Positions 6,103-10,072 of a stretch of DNA of 10,072 nt are shown in pieces. Where the stretch lies: contig JASIJX010000092.1 in assembly GCA_030049955.1 (NCBI GenBank), forward strand, positions 1-10,072. Direction: 5' to 3'. The DNA comes from Acidobacteriaceae bacterium (GTDB lineage Bacteria; Acidobacteriota; Terriglobia; Terriglobales; Acidobacteriaceae). The position numbers were made by a program, and so were the translations under genes. Position 1 is the first letter of the stretch. The number at the start of each line of letters is the position of its first letter. The notes under the pieces are model-generated. The model saw nothing but the letters and a program-made list of their open reading frames with translations, had not been told where the DNA came from and did not search any database.

Positions 6103-7974
6103 TTACTGCGCGGCCCGTGGCTTGATCAGCTCATCCAGATAATCCGGCTTGCCCTCTTCGCGCGCCAGGTGCGGATACCGCTCGCCGCCGTGATAAGCGA
6201 CCGACGCCGTCCGATAATAGCTGTCGGAAATCACCAGCAGCGTAATCGGATCGCTCGAATCTTTGGCCGCGTTGATCGCATCTTCAAGCACATCGTGCGT
6301 AAACACGCGATTGTTCACGCCCACCACTTTCATTCCCGATGAAACGCCGACGGTGAACGCAGGCCCTCCCACGATCGAGTCGCTCACCGTGCCGTCGTCT
6401 GCGAGCATCAGCCCGATCGTGTAAAGATCACCCGTTGCACCGTGCCGGCCGGGCAGATGAGAAGGCTCGTTCGTGAACGCAACGGTCCAGCCCGCATTCT
6501 GAATTCCCTTCTCCGGCATTTCAGGAGAAGTGGAATTGAGATGTTGCTTCAAAAACGCCGCCCAGTTGTAAGGCGCCACCTGGTTCAGTGCAGCGACGAG
6601 ATCGTCAAAGGTGTACGGTTTCACCTCGGGTCCATTGTTTTCGCCGCCGTGAAACAAATGGCAGAAGTCATCGATCGACTTTTGCCCATTGGTCACTTGA
6701 TGGATGATCGTGGCGACTTCGAGCCACATCAGGTCGCCTTCATCGTAGTAGTCCGTGGTGCGCCGCCAGCTTGTCCATCCCCGCGCACCATACCCAAAGC
6801 CGGCTACGGCGGTGGCCGTATCCACGAGCGGCCGCCACGTGCGTCCCGGCCGGCCCGGGCCCAGCATGGCTGCGGCGTTGGCCAGATATTCGCGATACTG
6901 GTCGGCTGTGAACAATCCGCTGCGCACGGCAAGCAGTGGCCCAAGATATTCCGTAAGCCCCTCATAGCCCCACAGCATGTCGTCTTCCATCGGTTTTTCA
7001 AAGTCCGGCGTCGTCAGGTCTGCCGGCCGGCGGAACTTCCCATTCCACGAGTGCACAAACTCGTGCGGCAACAGCGACCCCAGCATCACGCCGGCCGTCG
7101 GCTCCAGCAGCGCCCGCTCCGGCAACCGGCTGTCGTTCGACTCATGATGCTCCAGCCCAAAGTGCAGCACGTAGTCGCTGAGCGTGAGCAGGAAGTGGTA
7201 ATTGCGATAGTGCCGCGCGCCAAACAGCTTGCCCGACTCCGCCACAAGGTTCGTCATCTTCTTCTGGATCTCGGGGCTCATGGCCAGCGCGGCTTCGCTA
7301 TCGGCAACCATGTCGATCTCGTGATGAATCGGCTCGCCGGGCGGCGTGAGGTCAATGGCACGGTAATACTCGCCGGCGATCACGGGCGAATCGACGAGCA
7401 GCTCCAGTGAAATTGGCTTGAAGTCGATCCGCTTTCCCGCCCCGCCTGCGTAGACGCTCTCGACCGGCAGCGCCGTGCCGAACCCCCAGAGTGCGGGCAA
7501 CATAAGCGTAGCCTGATAGCTGATCTGGCTGGACGGACTGCCCGCGGGATACAGCACCGCCTCATTCCACTCGAGCACCATCAGCTTGTCGGTGGCCGAG
7601 TCGTTCTCCGGCTCGATGTAGTCGTAAGCCGCGTCCAGCCGCGTCGCGCCCTCCGGCACCTGCAGGTGAAACGTAAAGACGTCAAGCAGGTCACGCTGCC
7701 AGGGAACGTTCTGTCCACCGGCCTCGAACTTGAGACCGGTCAGGTCGGCGATGGGCCCATCGGGACCGTGCGCGCCGGGGATCCACTTGGGGTAATAGAG
7801 CGTGAGCGAGCCAGGCTGCACGGGAATCGACTCGCGAATGTGCAGCAGCTTCTGCTGCGTTCCAGAGGCGTCGACCGTGAGCCTGATGGCGCTGGCGGTC
7901 TGTGTACGCGCAGATGGAACGGCGAGAAGAGCGAAGACAAGAAACACCGGAAAGACGCGGCGGGCGGGGATCAT
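6103..7974 (-). CDS. Secreted M61 family metallopeptidase (glycyl aminopeptidase-like) with PDZ domain
   Basis: A 623-residue precursor. Residues 1 to about 29 form a signal peptide (R5-R6, hydrophobic 7-20, small residues before about 29), so it should act in the periplasm or outside. The N-terminal beta domain is followed by the peptidase core: G-L-E-H-H-E-S (273-279, matching the G-x-E-H motif), zinc site H304-E-F-V-H308, and the third ligand E338 in G-Y-E-G-L-T-E-Y. Y-Y-D-E-G-D-L at 409-415 is also typical. A PDZ-like domain occupies about 515-590 (G-G-P-A-F...V-V-G-V-N). M61 enzymes are zinc aminopeptidases, some preferring Gly or Ala; the substrate here is unknown. All catalytic ligands are present, so it should be active. 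The ATG at 7974 has AGGAG eight bases upstream. It converges on the ThyX-like gene with only 74 bases between stops. Confidence 0.92.
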   Translation of the reverse strand: MIPARRVFPVFLVFALLAVPSARTQTASAIRLTVDASGTQQKLLHIRESIPVQPGSLTLYYPKWIPGAHGPDGPIADLTGLKFEAGGQNVPWQRDLLDVFTFHLQVPEGATRLDAAYDYIEPENDSATDKLMVLEWNEAVLYPAGSPSSQISYQATLMLPALWGFGTALPVESVYAGGAGKRIDFKPISLELLVDSPVIAGEYYRAIDLTPPGEPIHHEIDMVADSEAALAMSPEIQKKMTNLVAESGKLFGARHYRNYHFLLTLSDYVLHFGLEHHESNDSRLPERALLEPTAGVMLGSLLPHEFVHSWNGKFRRPADLTTPDFEKPMEDDMLWGYEGLTEYLGPLLAVRSGLFTADQYREYLANAAAMLGPGRPGRTWRPLVDTATAVAGFGYGARGWTSWRRTTDYYDEGDLMWLEVATIIHQVTNGQKSIDDFCHLFHGGENNGPEVKPYTFDDLVAALNQVAPYNWAAFLKQHLNSTSPEMPEKGIQNAGWTVAFTNEPSHLPGRHGATGDLYTIGLMLADDGTVSDSIVGGPAFTVGVSSGMKVVGVNNRVFTHDVLEDAINAAKDSSDPITLLVISDSYYRTASVAYHGGERYPHLAREEGKPDYLDELIKPRAAQ

Positions 7975-8016
7975 TCCATGGGCTCCTGTTCACAACGAAA
8001 AATTGGCTTGGCATGC

Positions 8017-8044
8017 ATCATACCGCGGGAAAACGCCGCTGCAA
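8017..8044 (-). promoter_or_regulatory. Candidate promoter of the M61 peptidase gene
   Basis: On the minus strand TATGAT (8022-8017, five of six -10 positions) follows TTGCAG (8044-8039, the TTG half of a -35) after 16 bases. Transcription would start near 8010, about 36 bases ahead of the ATG at 7974 and upstream of its AGGAG ribosome binding site. Confidence 0.42.
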
Positions 8045-8091
8045 CCGGATTTGATTTGAAGGCAAACGAGGCCGTCTCCGGCCCTTGCCTT

Positions 8092-9252
8092 ATGCGAAAA
8101 TTAACTTTGCACAGCTCGTCAAATCTTCGTCCGACCAGCCTTCACCCTGCCAATCTTCGCCTGCTCGTTGTCCGCCTGGGCGCCATGGGCGACATCCTGC
8201 ACGCAATGCCCGCAGTCACGGCGCTGCGCCTGGCTCATCCCGGCTGGCAGATCGGCTGGGTCGTGGAACCACGCTGGCAGGCGCTGCTGACGGCAGGGAA
8301 CGAGGAGCCAAGGGAACAAGGGAACAAGGAAGCTCTGGCCGGCAGCACTGGGGGCGCATCGGATCAGCCCATTGTCGACAGGGTGCACCTCGCCCCGGTA
8401 AAGGACTGGGCACGCAGGCCGCTCAGCGCAAAGACCGCGCGCGAAATCCTGGCGCTGCGCCGCGAGTTGCGCGCAGCCGCGTACGACGTCGTGATCGACT
8501 TCCAGGGCGCGGTGCGCTCGGCGGCCATCGCGCGGACGGCCGGGGCGCGCCGCGTCATCGGCGAAGCGAGCCCGCGCGAGGGTGCGGCGCGCTGGTTGTT
8601 CTCTGAACGCGTCAAGACCCGCGGCGTGCATGTCATCGACCAGGACGTAGAAGTCGCTGCCGCTGTCGCCGGAGAAACTATCGAAGCCGCGCAGCCGCTG
8701 TTGCCCGTCGCCCCAGCGGCGGAAACCTGGTGCGATGCATTGCTCGCGCCAGCTGACCGCCGGCCCGTTGCTCTTCTCACTCCCGGCGCCGGCTGGGGCG
8801 CCAAACGCTGGCCCACGGATCGCTACGCCGCCGTGGCACGCGGCCTCATCGACCGCAGCATGCACGTGCTCGTCAACGCCGGCCCAGGCGAAGAAACGCT
8901 CGCTACAGAAATCCAGTCAGCCACTTCCGGCGCGGCTGTTCCAGTCTCCGCCACGCTCGATCAGCTCATCGCGCTTACGCGGCGCATCGCCCTGTGCGTC
9001 GCCGGCGACACTGGCCCGCTGCACCTGGCCTGCGCGTTGGGCCGGCCCGTGGTGGGCATCTACGGGCCCACTGACCCCAGCCGCAATGGGCCCTACGGCA
9101 CGCAGTTTGCCGTGTTGCGCAGCCCCTTCAGCCGCCGCGACCACGCGCGCCGCTCCGCACCGGAACTGGGCCTGCTCACCATCCTGCCTGATGAAGTGCT
9201 GCGCGCCGCCGACAGCTTACTGGGCGGCGAAAAAGCGCGGAGGGCGCAATGA
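8092..9252 (+). CDS. Glycosyltransferase family 9 (heptosyltransferase-like)
   Basis: A 386-residue GT-B enzyme of family 9, which adds ADP-heptose (or a related sugar) to the LPS inner core on the cytoplasmic side of the inner membrane. Family marks are L-L-V-V-R-L-G-A-M-G-D-I (24-35, with D34 at the position of the catalytic Asp in WaaC), T-P-G-A-G-W-G-A-K-R-W-P (230-241), and the donor-site segment G-D-T-G-P-L-H-L-A (305-313) followed by G-I-Y-G-P-T-D-P (322-329). ATG 8092 is the first sensible start but lacks a ribosome binding site and gives about 22 extra residues before the family core. The reading frame stays open upstream, but there it lies antisense to the M61 gene. A loop at 69-90 is widened by a short nucleotide repeat. 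The stop overlaps the next gene (ATGA), so the two are translationally coupled. It could be a WaaC- or WaaF-type enzyme or an O-antigen transferase; I cannot choose. Confidence 0.88.
   Translation: MRKLTLHSSSNLRPTSLHPANLRLLVVRLGAMGDILHAMPAVTALRLAHPGWQIGWVVEPRWQALLTAGNEEPREQGNKEALAGSTGGASDQPIVDRVHLAPVKDWARRPLSAKTAREILALRRELRAAAYDVVIDFQGAVRSAAIARTAGARRVIGEASPREGAARWLFSERVKTRGVHVIDQDVEVAAAVAGETIEAAQPLLPVAPAAETWCDALLAPADRRPVALLTPGAGWGAKRWPTDRYAAVARGLIDRSMHVLVNAGPGEETLATEIQSATSGAAVPVSATLDQLIALTRRIALCVAGDTGPLHLACALGRPVVGIYGPTDPSRNGPYGTQFAVLRSPFSRRDHARRSAPELGLLTILPDEVLRAADSLLGGEKARRAQ
8295..8334 (+). repeat. 8-bp degenerate tandem repeat inside the GT9 gene
   Basis: Five octamers in a row: AGGGAACG, AGGAGCCA, AGGGAACA, AGGGAACA, AGGAAGCT. 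They encode the hydrophilic loop around residues 69-81 of the glycosyltransferase. The middle two are identical. The composition (purine-rich AGGGAACA) is unlike the GC-rich coding sequence on both sides and resembles spacer-type simple repeats. Confidence 0.7.
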
Positions 9253-9914
9253 CGTCGAGCCCAAACACCCCTCCAAAGGATTGCCGCGCGCAGCGCTGGC
9301 AAAGGGTTGCGAGGCGAATCCGCGTTCCGCTCGGCTTTGTCACCGCGGCTCTTTATTTGTTCGAGCTCTGGCGTCATGCGCCGCGCCCTGCGGCCATCGC
9401 TGCCAGTCTCATCCTCGTCGTGCCCGGGCTGGCTCTGCGCGCCTATGCCTCAGGCTATGTCAAGAAAAACCGCGAGCTCACCCAGACAGGCCCCTACGCC
9501 CACACGCGCAACCCGCTCTATCTCGGGTCGATTTTGATCGCAGCCGGGTTTGCCGTAGCTCTCGGCAGTTGGCTGGTAGCAGCGGTTCTGGCCGCGGGCT
9601 TCGCCATCATCTATGTTCCGGTCATCGCCTCGGAAGAAGCCTTCCTGCGCGCCACCTTTCCGGAGTTCGGCGAATACTGCCAACGCGTCCCGCGGCTCAT
9701 CCCGCGGCTGAGCCCGGCGCAGCCCGCGTCTGCACCTCTATCTGGCGCAGCACAAAGCACTTCCGGCGTTGATAACGCAGCTTCCGGGCGTTTTTCTCTG
9801 GCGCTTTATCTGCGCCACCGCGAGTACAATGCTCTTTTAGGGGCAGCGCTACTTTATCTCAGCCTGCTCTTGCTGCGGCCGGCGTTTGAGGCAATTCTGC
9901 GCGCGGTCCGGTAA
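9249..9914 (+). CDS. Isoprenylcysteine carboxyl methyltransferase (ICMT/PEMT) family membrane protein
   Basis: A 221-residue integral membrane protein. Helices are predicted at about 27-41, 48-66, 90-108, 109-127 and 193-210. Family motifs are T-G-P-Y-A-H-T-R-N-P-L-Y-L-G (80-93, SAM-binding region), E129-E130, and F-P-E-F-G-E-Y-C (137-144) with the following R-V-P-R. Eukaryotic ICMT methylates prenylated Cys; bacterial relatives mostly have unknown substrates, since protein prenylation is not usual in bacteria. The start overlaps the GT9 stop by four bases (ATGA) and has GGAGG five bases upstream, so expression is coupled to the GT9 enzyme. This suggests a lipid or LPS-related methyl acceptor (inference). 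A Ser/Ala-rich linker (about 155-180) leads to a C-terminal segment with one more helix. S-adenosylmethionine use is inferred from the family. Confidence 0.83.
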   Translation: MTSSPNTPPKDCRAQRWQRVARRIRVPLGFVTAALYLFELWRHAPRPAAIAASLILVVPGLALRAYASGYVKKNRELTQTGPYAHTRNPLYLGSILIAAGFAVALGSWLVAAVLAAGFAIIYVPVIASEEAFLRATFPEFGEYCQRVPRLIPRLSPAQPASAPLSGAAQSTSGVDNAASGRFSLALYLRHREYNALLGAALLYLSLLLLRPAFEAILRAVR

Positions 9915-9967
9915 GCCTTTGCGGTCGATTTTTTGAGTTCAGGCTCTGCAATGATGTCATTTTTCCT

Positions 9968-9995
9968 GAGGGGCGCTGCGCCCGCTCGACTTTTT
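9968..9995 (+). terminator. Probable intrinsic terminator of the GT9-ICMT operon
   Basis: GGGCGC-T-GCGCCC (9971-9983) forms a strong hairpin, extended by GAG/CTC pairing with one bulged base (9968-9987). GAC and five T residues (9991-9995) follow. It lies about 50 bases past the stop of the ICMT-like gene. A second small hairpin, CCGCC-TGC-GGCGG, is at 10003-10015. Confidence 0.55.
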
Positions 9996-10072
9996 ACGGT
10001 TTCCGCCTGCGGCGGATTCCCGCTTCCGCGCGTTCACTCAGGTTGGCGGACTGAAGCGCGCCGGATTTCGAC
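9994..10072 (-). CDS. Possible 3' end of a minus-strand gene entering from the right
   Basis: On the minus strand one frame is open from the right edge to a TAA at 9996-9994, giving 25 residues that end in a basic tail (I-R-R-R-R-K-P). The other two minus frames are closed early. If real, this gene converges on the GT9-ICMT operon and the hairpin at 9968-9987 would sit between them. An open stretch this short in GC-rich DNA can arise by chance. Confidence 0.2.
   Translation of the reverse strand, partial: SKSGALQSANLSERAEAGIRRRRKP

Noticed and set aside
6442..7410. Plus-strand reading frame of 322 codons antisense to the M61 gene
   Set aside because: The M61 gene has all its catalytic motifs on the other strand; this frame has none of its own.
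7666..8091. N-terminal extension of the GT9 frame back to 7666
   Set aside because: The extra 142 codons lie mostly antisense to the M61 gene and add nothing resembling a GT9 domain; the family core begins after 8092.
8735..9772. Plus-strand reading frame of 345 codons overlapping the GT9 and ICMT-like genes
   Set aside because: It is an alternate frame, low in complexity and rich in Ala, Arg, Ser and Pro; both overlapped genes have strong family motifs.
9930..9965. ATGA-TG-TCAT followed by T residues as a terminator
   Set aside because: The stem is only four weak pairs; the GC-rich hairpin at 9968-9987 is far better placed and stronger.

Overview
The window is GC-rich, densely coded chromosomal DNA from a Gram-negative-type bacterium. 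Four things point to an acidobacterium-like source (inference, no search run): a lipoprotein signal with a lipobox, an LPS-type family 9 glycosyltransferase, the DUF2071/tandem-ThyX/M61 gene content, and short degenerate repeats between and even inside genes. I see no rRNA, tRNA, CRISPR array, insertion sequence or phage gene. This looks like core or accessory chromosome, not a mobile island.

Left part, minus strand (1-3312): the 5' end of a lipoprotein gene leaves the window at the left edge, probably starting at a TTG at 133. Upstream of it lies a two-gene unit, transcribed leftwards: a divergent sodium:solute symporter-family transporter (2454-607) followed 13 bases later by a 76-residue two-helix membrane protein (593-363). 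Before that is fabG (3312-2566), closed off by a clear intrinsic terminator that starts one base after its stop codon.

Middle (3313-6102): a repeat-rich gap of 153 bases separates fabG from a DUF2071/YqjF-like gene (4269-3466, minus). A gene for a 543-residue protein with two ThyX-like domains (4397-6028, plus) is divergent from it. The conserved ThyX signature is split: the C-terminal domain keeps the RHR half and the N-terminal domain keeps the S-x-R-Y half. This gene ends in a 17-bp tandem repeat, four copies long, and every copy reads ATG-Leu-Lys-Arg-stop although the copies differ by synonymous changes.

Right part (6103-10072): a secreted M61 peptidase gene (7974-6103, minus) converges with the ThyX-like gene. 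Divergent from it is a two-gene operon, a heptosyltransferase-like GT9 gene (8092-9252) overlapping by four bases (ATGA) an isoprenylcysteine methyltransferase-family membrane protein (9249-9914), followed by a probable terminator at 9968-9995.

The genes do not form one obvious pathway. They touch fatty-acid synthesis (fabG), the envelope (GT9, ICMT-like, lipoprotein), transport (SSS plus small partner), proteolysis (M61) and possibly nucleotide or flavin chemistry (tandem ThyX). The two items most worth a second look are the split-signature tandem ThyX protein and the synonymous MLKR-stop repeat at its 3' end.
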